Shown: positions 1-7,547 of the stretch, one piece after another
How the letters are laid out: each line of letters starts with the position of its first letter
Position numbering within the stretch: position 1 is the stretch's first letter
Origin: JACJVV01 sp047603135
GTDB taxonomy: Archaea > Nanobdellota > Nanobdellia > Woesearchaeales > JACJVV01
Length of the DNA stretch: 15,352 bases
Assembly (NCBI GenBank): GCA_047603135.1
Contig: JBLKOW010000020.1
Coordinates: forward strand, 1 to 15,352
Direction of reading: 5' to 3'
Translations under genes and position numbers: made by a program
The notes under the pieces: generated by a model
What the model saw: only the letters and a program-made list of their open reading frames with translations
What the model was told of the DNA's origin: nothing
Database searches by the model: none

Positions 1-609
1 CTAACCAATCTTTTTTCTCAGTAAAAGCATCCCAGCATTCTTTCTTGAGCGAAATTGTTTTGAGAATTTAGAAAGTGCTACTTCATCATATTTCAAAAAA
101 CCAAATTTCTGATATGATCTAATTGCAGAATGATTATAATTTTCAACTTCAAGTGCAAGAGAAGTATAGTTTCTTTTTCGAGCAATCTCCTCCACATAAT
201 GCATTAATTTACCCGCAATCCCTTTCCCCCTGTGATTTTCAAAAACAGCAAGAGCAAGAATATAATAACTATTTTTTGGCTTAACAAAATATTTCACTGC
301 TTTTCGTGCACGACGAATAAATTTCCAAAGCTCGAAAAATGACATATAACGACGAAAAATAGTATGAGTCCCTTTATCCATTTCAGACTCAAGTTTGCTT
401 GGATAACTAATTATAATTCCTGCAACCGAGCCTCCAATTTCATACACAAAACAATTAGTCCATGAAAAAGAAGATTTCTCAGAAATAGCAAGTTCACGAA
501 TAATAGCATGATGGTCTTTTCCAAAAAGCCACGGCAAAAAATCATGCCCTGCATCATATATTCCTTTAACGATATCTTCGACATCATCCGGAGTTGCTTT
601 ACGAATCAT
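1..609 (-). CDS. GNAT family N-acetyltransferase
   Basis: A 202-residue single-domain acetyltransferase of the GNAT fold, expected to move an acetyl group from acetyl-CoA to an amine; the substrate cannot be told. The acetyl-CoA pyrophosphate loop is clear: LAVFENHRGKGIAGKL, with RGKGIAGK at residues 127-134, followed by the typical NYNHSAIRSYQKFGF segment at 157-171. The N-terminal MIRKATPDDVEDI is the usual GNAT beta1/alpha1. A basic stretch (residues 95-110) and a basic C-terminus (180-200) are extra to the minimal domain. The stop codon is the first three bases of the window, so the gene is complete. Its ATG overlaps the ileS stop as ATGA (606-609), which means translational coupling and one transcript. 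It could be RimI-like, but no specific RimI signature was recognised. Fold assignment is firm, function open. Confidence 0.88.
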   Translation of the reverse strand: MIRKATPDDVEDIVKGIYDAGHDFLPWLFGKDHHAIIRELAISEKSSFSWTNCFVYEIGGSVAGIIISYPSKLESEMDKGTHTIFRRYMSFFELWKFIRRARKAVKYFVKPKNSYYILALAVFENHRGKGIAGKLMHYVEEIARKRNYTSLALEVENYNHSAIRSYQKFGFLKYDEVALSKFSKQFRSRKNAGMLLLRKKIG

Positions 610-3600
610 AGTGAAGAAAAACTAATACCAAATTGTTTATTCTTTATAGGACACTGCACATTGTGACTGTATTTCTTTTCAGGCGACCCTGCACTTATCA
701 TTAATCCTTTTGATCCAGTAATAAGCTTAATTTGTTTTTCATGTGGTGCAAAAAGTTCAACAAACTCTTCAGGCGCTTGTAAATGAAGCTCAATAACGTC
801 AGTTCTAACTAGACCTGCAGTCTTCCGTTCAGATTGAACACGACGAATTACCTCTCGAACAAATCCTTCTGCTTCAAGTTCTGTTGAAAGGGTAGTATCA
901 AGGAAAATCATACCTTCTCGAAACTCAACACCAATATACATATCAGGACATGTATACGTAATGGTTACATAATCCTGTGTTAATACATAAGTATGCTCAC
1001 CAAGAGTTATTGCATATTCTTTTTCATGAATGATTGTTTTAGCAACTTCATCTTTATTTTGCATAACATGCGCAGCTACTTGCTGAGTCTTATCACCACA
1101 CACTTTTGCAATACGACCATAATTTGGCTCAGCAACAGCTTGTGCTTCCTCAAAAACAGGAGTAAACACAACATCTCTAACATTTGTTTGTGTTTTAATT
1201 AAATTTAGCAAACGTTTAGCACTTTCTATTACTTCCTTCTTTTGAGTTTGGACAATAACACGTGAAACTGGCCATCTAACACCTCTTTGAGCCTTTTCCC
1301 GTGCAAATAATATGCCTTGCATAACTGCTTGAGCAACATCAACATCATTCATCAATGTATCATCAATAACGTCAGCTTTATACACAGGCCAGTCACAGCC
1401 ATGCACAGATTCTGCAGTATGATTCAAGTACACGCGCAAATTCTGATACATTTTCTCTGCAATAAACGGCACAATTGGTGCAAATAAACGCACAATAGCA
1501 TCAATACTTGTTAAGAGGACGTATGCTATATCCTTCTTATCTTGTTCAGTACCCGCAACTGACTTTTCTCGAATAAGCTGTATATATGTTCGTGATAATT
1601 CAAGATATAATTTTTCAATTATATGTGGAATTTCATTTAAACGATAGGTCTCAAACGCAGTTGTAGCGTCCATAATACTTTTATGAAGTACAGAAAGCAT
1701 ATATTTTTCTTCAAGAGCCATTTCTGATGTGCGTTCTTCACACGCATAAACTTCTTTTATATCTAAACTATTTGTTTTCATATAATCCATGATATATGTA
1801 TGCACATTCCACAGGACATGCAAGTTTTTATGTTTTAAATCAACATCACTTGGATTATAATTAATATCTAAACCTGGATTTGCACCGCCAATGAAATAAT
1901 ATCTAAAGGTATCTGCTCCATACTGCGAAATAACTTCTTCAGGTAAAATATAATTTCCAAGACTCTTCGACATTTTTCGTCCTTGTGAATCTTGAATAAA
2001 CCCATGCATATAGACATCACTAAAAACTGCCTTATCAAATGAAATCATTCCAGCAACATGTAGTAAATTGAACCACCCTCTAATTTGGTCTTTTCCTTCA
2101 AGAATAAAATCTGCAGGGAAGAGCGACTCAACTAAATCAGTTCTCTTAGGATAATCTAAACAGTTCCAGCTTGCCGTTCCCGCATCCACCCAAACATCAA
2201 GAATATCAGGAACACGTTTGTAGAGTGTTTCCTTTCCAGTCTTTTCGCTCTTCTTTGTTATAGTAATTTGATCAATAAATGGAATATGTGGGTCAGTTAC
2301 TTTCATTCCAGAAAGGGTCTGTAGTTCATCAATACTTCCAACTACTATATAATCAGTTTCATCATTTTCATTAACCCAAATTGGAAGCGGTGTTCCCCAA
2401 TAACGTTGCTTTGAAATAGAATTATCACGTAAATTTTGAAGCCATGAATTAAATGCATTATATGCTGATTGTGGAACCCATTTGATACTATTATTTTCCT
2501 TAATCATTTTTTCTTTCAAATCTTCAACCTTAAAGAACCATTGTTTTGTAGTTCGAAACACAACAGGCTCATGTGTTCTCTCTGAGTGAGGATATTCGTG
2601 CTCTACTTCTGTTTGTGCAACAAGCACCCCACGTTTTTCCATCATTTCAATAAATACAGAGTCATCCTTCTTTGCAACAAGTCCTTCAAAGTCTCCAGTG
2701 CCTTTAGGAAACACGCCTTGCTCATCAATTACATTAAATGCAGGAAGTCCATTACGATGACCTACTTCATAATCCTCAGGACCACACCCAGGCGCGCAAT
2801 GCACTAATCCAGTTCCTGCGCTCGTATCAACATATTCAGAAGAAAGCAATACTGTATGCATTTTCTCTGGATTCTTCGCTTCAATAGTGGAATACTTAAA
2901 CTCATTATCAAAAAAGTGTTCGTATTTCATACCTTCAAGTTCAAATCCTTTAAACACTTCAATTTCTTTGTAAGGTTTACCAACAACTGCTTGCATAACC
3001 ATTCCAGCAAGTGCTTTGCTTAAAATCCATACTTCATCATCTGCCTCAACACGAACGTAATCTAAGTCAGGATTTACCATCACTGCCAGATTAAAAGGAA
3101 TGGTCCATGGGGTTGTCGTCCAAATAACTAAATATTGATCTTTTCCTTTGTATGTATCTTTTGTTTTAAATTTAACAAAAATAGAAGCATCAGTTACATT
3201 CTTATATTCAAGTTCATGCTTTGCAACAGCTGATGCAGTAATAGGACACCACGTCATAGTACGTAAACCTTGATATAGCCTTCCTTTTTCATGTGCTTTC
3301 TTAATAAGCCACCATTCACCATCAATAAAATCAGGATTAATACTCTGATACGCATTCTCAAAATCCATCCATACACCAAGACGCTTAAAATCATCATTCA
3401 TAGAGGACATGTTTTCAATACAAAGTGATTTACACTCAGTAATGAATTTTCCAACCCCATACTTTTGAATTGCTTCTTTACCCTTTATACCTAATTTTTT
3501 CTCAGTAGCTTGCTCAGTAGGCAGTCCATGCATATCATATCCAGCTCTATCCCATACATTAAAGCCTTTCATACGTTTATAACGAAGAACCATATCTTTC

Positions 3601-3779
3601 AAAGACTTATTCCATGCAGTACCCAAATGCACCTTTCCAGAAGTATAAGGAGGACCATCTAAAAAATAGAATTTCTTACCTTGTGAACGCTCATTCTTTA
3701 TCTTTTGATACGTATCACGTGAATCCCATAATGTTTGAATCTCCTTCTCACACTCAACTACATTATATTTTTTTGCCAT
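606..3779 (-). CDS. ileS: Isoleucyl-tRNA synthetase, archaeal/eukaryotic type
   Basis: Charges tRNA-Ile with isoleucine; a class Ia cytoplasmic synthetase. The 1057 residues match the usual length of type 2 enzymes. Visible in order: the HIGH box as HLGT at residues 51-54 in the context PPYTSGKVHLGTA, the conserved GYDMHGLPTE just after it, the CP1 editing domain with WTTTPWTIPFNLAV near 218-231 and GTGLVHCAPGCGPEDYE near 322-338, then KMSKS at 602-606 (GRKMSKSLGNY), then the helical anticodon-binding domain and a C-terminal extension. No cysteine-rich zinc tail of the bacterial type is present. The start is ATG with TGGTGG just upstream and a TATA box about 51 bases upstream. It leads a two-gene unit with the GNAT gene. 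IleRS rather than ValRS or LeuRS is based on overall sequence pattern and length. Confidence 0.97.
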   Translation of the reverse strand: MAKKYNVVECEKEIQTLWDSRDTYQKIKNERSQGKKFYFLDGPPYTSGKVHLGTAWNKSLKDMVLRYKRMKGFNVWDRAGYDMHGLPTEQATEKKLGIKGKEAIQKYGVGKFITECKSLCIENMSSMNDDFKRLGVWMDFENAYQSINPDFIDGEWWLIKKAHEKGRLYQGLRTMTWCPITASAVAKHELEYKNVTDASIFVKFKTKDTYKGKDQYLVIWTTTPWTIPFNLAVMVNPDLDYVRVEADDEVWILSKALAGMVMQAVVGKPYKEIEVFKGFELEGMKYEHFFDNEFKYSTIEAKNPEKMHTVLLSSEYVDTSAGTGLVHCAPGCGPEDYEVGHRNGLPAFNVIDEQGVFPKGTGDFEGLVAKKDDSVFIEMMEKRGVLVAQTEVEHEYPHSERTHEPVVFRTTKQWFFKVEDLKEKMIKENNSIKWVPQSAYNAFNSWLQNLRDNSISKQRYWGTPLPIWVNENDETDYIVVGSIDELQTLSGMKVTDPHIPFIDQITITKKSEKTGKETLYKRVPDILDVWVDAGTASWNCLDYPKRTDLVESLFPADFILEGKDQIRGWFNLLHVAGMISFDKAVFSDVYMHGFIQDSQGRKMSKSLGNYILPEEVISQYGADTFRYYFIGGANPGLDINYNPSDVDLKHKNLHVLWNVHTYIMDYMKTNSLDIKEVYACEERTSEMALEEKYMLSVLHKSIMDATTAFETYRLNEIPHIIEKLYLELSRTYIQLIREKSVAGTEQDKKDIAYVLLTSIDAIVRLFAPIVPFIAEKMYQNLRVYLNHTAESVHGCDWPVYKADVIDDTLMNDVDVAQAVMQGILFAREKAQRGVRWPVSRVIVQTQKKEVIESAKRLLNLIKTQTNVRDVVFTPVFEEAQAVAEPNYGRIAKVCGDKTQQVAAHVMQNKDEVAKTIIHEKEYAITLGEHTYVLTQDYVTITYTCPDMYIGVEFREGMIFLDTTLSTELEAEGFVREVIRRVQSERKTAGLVRTDVIELHLQAPEEFVELFAPHEKQIKLITGSKGLMISAGSPEKKYSHNVQCPIKNKQFGISFSSL

Positions 3780-3780
3780 A

Positions 3781-3786
3781 CCACCA
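3781..3786 (-). promoter_or_regulatory. Shine-Dalgarno-like site of ileS
   Basis: On the minus strand TGGTGG lies one base before the ileS ATG. GGTG matches the 3' part of the archaeal Shine-Dalgarno consensus (GGAGGTGATC). The spacing is short, so its use is uncertain. Confidence 0.4.
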
Positions 3787-3815
3787 CGAAATAGAGATAA
3801 TTTATAAAGATTTTT

Positions 3816-3840
3816 ACATAAAATGTATATAAAAGAGAAT
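3816..3840 (-). repeat. Promoter-containing direct repeat, copy 1
   Basis: 25 bases identical to 4017-4041 except at one position (3819 t versus 4020 g). The last 21 bases match exactly. The repeat contains the TTTTATATA box. This copy stands in front of ileS. Confidence 0.8.
3826..3834 (-). promoter_or_regulatory. TATA box of ileS
   Basis: TTTTATATA on the minus strand, centred about 51 bases before the ATG. An archaeal start site about 25 bases downstream would give a leader of roughly 25 bases containing the GGTG site. A second TATA-like TTTATAAA at 3801-3808 lies about 25 bases before the ATG and would instead give a leaderless message. Confidence 0.55.
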
Positions 3841-4016
3841 GTTAGTTAAATTGAGAATTCTAAAAATTAACAAAGAAAATAAAGCCAGTCGCAAAAATGA
3901 ATTTTGTCAATTAAAAAAGCGAGTTGTGAGGCATATCAGAATTTTAACTACCTGCCGAACGGTGATGCTATAATTTTGCTTAATCTTTTCAGTAAACTCA
4001 ACAATGAATAGCGCAT
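3841..4016 (-). other. Noncoding gap between two promoter copies
   Basis: No credible reading frame lies here. Composition is AT-rich except for an island around 3930-3970 containing GGCATATC and CTACCTGCCGAACGGTGATGC. Short complementary arms (GGCA 3932-3935 and TGCC 3954-3957) are too weak to define a fold. With a TATA box immediately upstream on the minus strand it is a candidate small-RNA gene or 5' leader, but no known RNA family was recognised. Confidence 0.3.
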
Positions 4017-4041
4017 ACAGAAAATGTATATAAAAGAGAAT
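4017..4041 (-). repeat. Promoter-containing direct repeat, copy 2
   Basis: Second copy of the 25-base repeat, 201 bases upstream of copy 1 on the minus strand. Its TATA box (4027-4035) points into a stretch of about 180 bases without a gene. It lies just past the presumed oligo-T terminator of the VUT transporter gene, so it could start a separate transcript that either is a small RNA or forms a long ileS leader. Confidence 0.75.
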
Positions 4042-4047
4042 ACCTAT

Positions 4048-4068
4048 AAAAAAAACTAATTAAAAAAA
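4048..4068 (-). terminator. Oligo-T terminator of the transporter gene
   Basis: On the minus strand runs of seven T (4062-4068) and eight T (4048-4055) follow the transporter stop codon by about 30 bases. Archaeal RNA polymerase terminates at such T-runs. It precedes the second promoter repeat directly. Confidence 0.5.
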
Positions 4069-4096
4069 GAGCGATTAAAAGACATAAATATTATTT

Positions 4097-4780
4097 CTAT
4101 CGCTGAGATGAAGAACGCACCCATCCCCTAAGCAAATACATGAATGGAGTATCAAGTCCTGCAACAATAAATTTCATTACATACGTCGTAATAACTATTT
4201 GTATAAAAACATCAAAACTAAATAATCCATAAAATGCAATAACTGCAAAGATAAGTGTATCAATAAATTGACTAATCATTGTAGAAACATTATTTCGAAG
4301 CCAAAGATGTTTATTTTTCATCTTTTCTTTAAGTCGTGTATATATCCAAATATCAAGTAATTGACTTAAACAATATGCTACAATACTTGCAAGAACTATC
4401 CGAGGAAATAGTCCAAAAATAATTGCAAAGTGCTCATTTACAAAATCATCAGGTGCAGGAGTGTACCACAGCGTTAACTGCATATACAGCGTTGAAACAA
4501 CTAATGCAAAAAGTCCAATCCATACTGCTTTTCGCGCTGCTTTCTTGCCATGAAATTCTGAAATTATATCGGTTGAAAAAAAGATTGTTCCATACAAAAT
4601 ATTTCCTAGCGTGAGTGTAATTCCGAAAATTTCAATAAGTTTCATTACTTGAATATTAGCAAGAACTATTGTAAATGCGACAAGCGCATAAAGCCCCATC
4701 AAACCAAACAAACGGTATGCAGTAAGAACTACACTAAATGCAACGAGTAAAAAAACAAACCAAATCAAAACATTATCCAT
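4097..4780 (-). CDS. yhhQ: VUT-family queuosine/archaeosine precursor transporter
   Basis: An integral membrane protein of 227 residues, typical of the VUT (DUF165, YhhQ) family. Family hallmarks are GNILYGTIFFSTDIISEFHG (59-78) continuing into KKAARKAVW, and LRNNVSTMISQFIDTLIF (161-178). About six hydrophobic segments are visible (roughly 5-22, 27-46, 56-72, 83-103, 125-145, 165-210). Bacterial YhhQ imports queuosine precursors such as preQ0/preQ1. In an archaeon the plausible use is salvage of preQ0 for archaeosine in tRNA, which is inference. The ATG start sits 26 bases after a TATA-like element, suggesting a leaderless message. The gene stands alone, separated from ileS by a terminator and promoter. 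Confidence 0.9.
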   Translation of the reverse strand: MDNVLIWFVFLLVAFSVVLTAYRLFGLMGLYALVAFTIVLANIQVMKLIEIFGITLTLGNILYGTIFFSTDIISEFHGKKAARKAVWIGLFALVVSTLYMQLTLWYTPAPDDFVNEHFAIIFGLFPRIVLASIVAYCLSQLLDIWIYTRLKEKMKNKHLWLRNNVSTMISQFIDTLIFAVIAFYGLFSFDVFIQIVITTYVMKFIVAGLDTPFMYLLRGWVRSSSQR

Positions 4781-4800
4781 GCACTAAAGAAATCCAAATA

Positions 4801-4810
4801 CTTTAAATAA
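4801..4810 (-). promoter_or_regulatory. TATA box of the transporter gene
   Basis: TTATTTAAAG on the minus strand, centred about 26 bases before the ATG at 4780. This is the distance expected between TATA box and transcription start in archaea, so the message would begin at or next to the start codon. Confidence 0.5.
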
Positions 4811-4844
4811 GTTGTGCTGAAAGAAATAAAACTTTTCAAGCAAC

Positions 4845-6077
4845 TTACTTCATAATATCATATAGCTGTTTAAAGTCTTCCTCAGTAAGTGCATAATCAA
4901 ACAGAAATATTTCATCAAGAATTCCGCGAGTAGAATGAATCGGAGTAAATCCATCTTCACTTGACTGACGTGCAGAACCAATCATTAATTCATTCCATCC
5001 AGGCATTTGCTCAATACCCACTACGGTGTGCGTTGCAATACCATTTACATATAATAAAACATTTCCTTGATTAAAACTAACCCCAACAAAGTTCCATTCA
5101 TTAATCTTTAAATCATTTGCACTACGAACTGAACCAATGAAAGGTAAATTTCTTATTTGAAATTGAAGCCTGTCTGAATCCCATTGTGTTTGCAATAAAA
5201 AAGAAACATCGGAGACTGAATCAAAAAAATTTTGCTCAGTAGTTAAAAAAACCATTGTACCATCAGAAGAGACTTTTGGTAAAACCCAAAACACAAATGA
5301 CATTTCATCACGAACTGGCTGCCCTTCATAATTAACTGAAAAATAAGAACCTTCAGTAAATTCATACCCGCGAGCTTTCTTTCCTATAGTATGTACAGGT
5401 GCTTGCTCAGAGGAAATAGCTACAGCCTCAGGAGAAAAATAATCCTGTGCATCCTCATCAAATGAAAAATAACTTAGTATATTTGCATCTTCCCCAGGGG
5501 AAAAAGGAATTACACGTGCAGTAAATGCTCCTCTTACACTATTAGTCTGAGAAATACGCTGTCCATCAACAACACGTTCATACTCTGCAATAAAAGAGGC
5601 ACGAAGCCGAGTTGATGAAGTAGTACTAATTTCATCTGAATTACAAACAAGATAAATACTGCGTGACTCACCAGATCTAAGCGTAGCATGAGGTGAGGGC
5701 AAACACCCATATTCAGGAAGTGAAATAACAACATCATGTAAGGTGTCATCTCCTCTATTAAACAGAACAAGCCTATAATCGCTTGTTGATAGTAATTCCA
5801 AACGAGGATCATTAAAGCGAATTGAATCAGGGAAAAAACCACCTGGCCTAAAAAAGCCAAAATAGCTAAAGAGCCCCATAACTAGTAATATAGCAATAAG
5901 TGCCCAGCCGTATGTCATTAAAAATTCCATCGCTGCCTGAGATTTTTGTGACGCAGGTAATACACGACCATAGCAGTAGGCTTTATGCCTACTTCTCATT
6001 CTTTCGCCAGCCTTTTGAAAAGGCTGCGCTGCCTGAGATTTAGTTGACGCAGGTAATATATAATTAGTTCGTCGCAT
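4845..6077 (-). CDS. Secreted pilin-like LamG domain protein with class III signal peptide
   Basis: Surface protein of 410 residues from the ATG at 6077; a TTG six bases upstream (6083) is possible but less likely, because a TATA-like box lies 25 bases before the ATG. The N-terminus carries an archaeal class III signal: KSQAAMEF (45-52) with cleavage expected between S46 and Q47, followed by a hydrophobic helix LMTYGWALIAILLVMGLFSY (53-72). A beta-rich region follows (80-190). A LamG/concanavalin A-like domain fills 195-410, shown by ILSYFSFDED, NEWNFVGVSFNQGNVLLYVNG and GILDEIFLFDYALTEEDFKQ. Such proteins are processed by a prepilin-peptidase-type enzyme and may join pili or bind glycans. 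The unusual part is residues 8-49: LPASTKSQAA is repeated as LPASQKSQAA 32 residues later, with two hairpins in the intervening DNA. The first copy lacks a hydrophobic segment and should not be a working signal. An internal ATG at 5999 is an alternative start. Confidence 0.85.
   Translation of the reverse strand: MRRTNYILPASTKSQAAQPFQKAGERMRSRHKAYCYGRVLPASQKSQAAMEFLMTYGWALIAILLVMGLFSYFGFFRPGGFFPDSIRFNDPRLELLSTSDYRLVLFNRGDDTLHDVVISLPEYGCLPSPHATLRSGESRSIYLVCNSDEISTTSSTRLRASFIAEYERVVDGQRISQTNSVRGAFTARVIPFSPGEDANILSYFSFDEDAQDYFSPEAVAISSEQAPVHTIGKKARGYEFTEGSYFSVNYEGQPVRDEMSFVFWVLPKVSSDGTMVFLTTEQNFFDSVSDVSFLLQTQWDSDRLQFQIRNLPFIGSVRSANDLKINEWNFVGVSFNQGNVLLYVNGIATHTVVGIEQMPGWNELMIGSARQSSEDGFTPIHSTRGILDEIFLFDYALTEEDFKQLYDIMK
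5931..5963. repeat. Intragenic direct repeat, copy A
   Basis: 33 bases coding for the real signal-peptide approach (LPASQKSQAA). They match 6027-6059 except for three adjacent bases (5946-5948) and the last base. The offset is 96 bases, exactly 32 codons, so the reading frame is kept. Confidence 0.85.
5975..5993. repeat. Intragenic hairpin with TTTAT loop
   Basis: AGTAGGC, loop TTTAT, GCCTACT: a perfect 7-base-pair palindrome inside the coding sequence, between the two direct repeats. The loop resembles the TTTA loops of the hairpins at 8425-8438, 8484-8503 and 15314-15327. Confidence 0.8.
6008..6026. repeat. Intragenic 9-bp perfect palindrome
   Basis: CAGCCTTTT, one base, AAAAGGCTG. It abuts direct repeat copy B and codes for QPFQKAG on the minus strand. 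Together with the hairpin at 5975-5993 it makes up most of the DNA between the repeats. Confidence 0.85.
6027..6059. repeat. Intragenic direct repeat, copy B
   Basis: Upstream copy of the 33-base repeat, coding for LPASTKSQAA near the N-terminus. It is followed in the protein by QPFQKAGER rather than by the hydrophobic helix that a working class III signal needs. Confidence 0.85.
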
Positions 6078-6097
6078 AAACAATTTATAGAAACCTT

Positions 6098-6106
6098 ATT
6101 TTTAAA
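6098..6106 (-). promoter_or_regulatory. TATA-like box of the LamG gene
   Basis: TTTAAAAAT on the minus strand, centred 25 bases before the ATG at 6077. This supports a leaderless message starting at that ATG rather than at the TTG at 6083. No Shine-Dalgarno sequence is seen in front of either codon. Confidence 0.4.
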
Positions 6107-6115
6107 TCTTTAGGT

Positions 6116-6148
6116 AAAAAAACTTAAAAATTAAATAAAATAAAAAAA
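6116..6148 (-). terminator. Oligo-T terminator of the thioredoxin-like gene
   Basis: On the minus strand three T-runs (6142-6148, 6126-6130, 6116-6122) follow directly after the stop codon at 6152. This suits archaeal factor-independent termination. The LamG gene promoter follows at once. Confidence 0.55.
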
Positions 6149-6151
6149 GAA

Positions 6152-7468
6152 TTAACCACACTGAGCAATTTGTGCAGCAGCTCCTACAGCAGGTGCACCA
6201 AATCCAAATCCAGGCGAAGGTGTTGCTGTAGGTAATGGTTCAGAACATGCCTCAGGAGGATCAATGAAACCGTGACACATTGCATCAAGTAATGCTTGTG
6301 GATTTCTTCCAACTGGTGGTTCAACTCCATTAATTACTAAATGAGGCGAACCTCGTACACCATAAAGCTCATTCTCTGCTTTATGGATATTAAATGGAGG
6401 GAATTGTCCAAGCCATTGCGACTGATCATTATATGATTCAGTAATACCATATTGTTCATCAGTTCGTTCAATACATGCATCTAATGTTGTTGAATCTATA
6501 CCTGCTTCATTTATACATGCTCGACTATTCCCTGCTTCAAGGAAACAATTAAGGTAATCAAATAACTTTGCGTTCCCATATTCTTCAGCAACACAAAACT
6601 GAGTCAACTGTTCATCAATTTCGTCTTGAGCCCTCATAGCATAGTTCACAAACTTATGTTCAAAGTTTATATCATCACCAAGCACTTCAAGAGCAGGTAA
6701 GATTGCTTTTTGCATTTGTGTACCATATGGGCACAATGACATGACAAACAATTCTACATGAGGACGTTCTTTTTTCTCAAGGCAGTGCCATGTACCTTCA
6801 CAATCAGGCGATTCACAGTCAATAAGACCATCCCCAGTATTGTCAATACCATCGTCACAAATTTCTTTTGTAGGATCGTGTTCACTTCCAATATTCAAAA
6901 GTAAGTAGTCACCTTGAGGAACTAAAAACTGCTGAACTTGAGCAATTCCTGAAGATTCTCGGACTGCTTCATCAAAAAGAAGCGCAGGTAATGTTTCAAC
7001 ACCTGATTCTTCATAGAAAGCTAGACCTTCCTCGTCAGTATAATCTAATTCTTCTACTACAAGATTAGGAAATATTTGATTTAATTGCGGCATTAATTGT
7101 TGCATAATGAGCATACAATCTTCACAACGCTCATCATTTAAAACAATCACACGCACTTCAGCATCTTGTACTGCTGATGGAGCAGAAGGTGAAGGTTGAG
7201 CTAGTTGCGGTGAAGCACCACTTCCTCCAAACCACTGCGCAAATCCTCCAGTAAAAAGGGAAACCACAAAAAGAACTGCAAGGACAGCAGTTGCACCTTG
7301 CCAATACCCTACATTACTAAATACCGATTTTTGAGAAGGTTTGTGTGGAGCACTCTCAGCGTGAGCTTGTTTACGTGCTTTTTTATGTGTTTTTTTTGCA
7401 TGCGTATGACTTTTTTCATGCGCATGATGCTCATGTTTAGAATCATGATTTTCTTTAGTATGTTCCAT
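6152..7468 (-). CDS. Membrane-anchored protein with two thioredoxin-like domains and His-rich head
   Basis: A 438-residue redox protein. Residues 1-48 are Lys/His-rich with 11 histidines, probably cytoplasmic. One membrane helix (about 58-76, TAVLAVLFVVSLFTGGFAQW) anchors the rest outside the cell. Domain 1 (about 103-185) is thioredoxin-like with active-site CEDC (115-118) and a likely cis-proline at P161 (VETLPALLF). A linker at 204-223 (CDDGIDNTGDGLIDCESPDC) resembles the Asp/Asn-rich calcium-binding DGxDNxxDGxxDC loops seen in secreted proteins. Domain 2 (about 237-400) has FVMSLCPYG (C246, CxxG instead of CxxC), the cis-proline motif GSPHLVING (P375) and several more cysteines (292, 308, 318, 332, 398, 408). 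The tail is Pro/Gly/Ala-rich and ends in Cys-Gly. Disulfide formation or isomerisation of exported proteins is a likely role; the partner is unknown. A Shine-Dalgarno (CGGGGTG, 7474-7480) supports the ATG. Confidence 0.85.
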   Translation of the reverse strand: MEHTKENHDSKHEHHAHEKSHTHAKKTHKKARKQAHAESAPHKPSQKSVFSNVGYWQGATAVLAVLFVVSLFTGGFAQWFGGSGASPQLAQPSPSAPSAVQDAEVRVIVLNDERCEDCMLIMQQLMPQLNQIFPNLVVEELDYTDEEGLAFYEESGVETLPALLFDEAVRESSGIAQVQQFLVPQGDYLLLNIGSEHDPTKEICDDGIDNTGDGLIDCESPDCEGTWHCLEKKERPHVELFVMSLCPYGTQMQKAILPALEVLGDDINFEHKFVNYAMRAQDEIDEQLTQFCVAEEYGNAKLFDYLNCFLEAGNSRACINEAGIDSTTLDACIERTDEQYGITESYNDQSQWLGQFPPFNIHKAENELYGVRGSPHLVINGVEPPVGRNPQALLDAMCHGFIDPPEACSEPLPTATPSPGFGFGAPAVGAAAQIAQCG

Positions 7469-7473
7469 AATAA

Positions 7474-7480
7474 CACCCCG
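7474..7480 (-). promoter_or_regulatory. Ribosome binding site of the thioredoxin-like gene
   Basis: CGGGGTG on the minus strand, five bases before the ATG at 7468. It is complementary in part to the 16S 3' end and supports this start. Confidence 0.5.
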
Positions 7481-7515
7481 TAATTAATACTATTCCATAA
7501 TGCACTTAGTAATCA

Positions 7516-7524
7516 TATATAAAA
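7516..7524 (-). promoter_or_regulatory. TATA box of the thioredoxin-like gene
   Basis: TTTTATATA on the minus strand, centred about 52 bases before the ATG. The same nine bases stand at nearly the same distance in front of ileS. A start site near 7494 would leave a leader of about 26 bases holding the ribosome binding site. Confidence 0.55.
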
Positions 7525-7547
7525 GTTATGAAATAAGTAAAACAAAA

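Noticed and set aside
3930..3990. C/D-box guide RNA suggested by GTGATGC (3962-3968)
   Set aside because: The C box is imperfect, and no properly placed D, C' and D' boxes were found on either strand.
5534..5860. 108-residue minus-strand frame rich in hydrophobic residues
   Set aside because: It is an alternative frame inside the LamG gene and has no independent start signals.
6081..6083. TTG as the start of the LamG gene
   Set aside because: An ATG lies two codons downstream, 25 bases after a TATA-like box, and TTG has no ribosome binding site.
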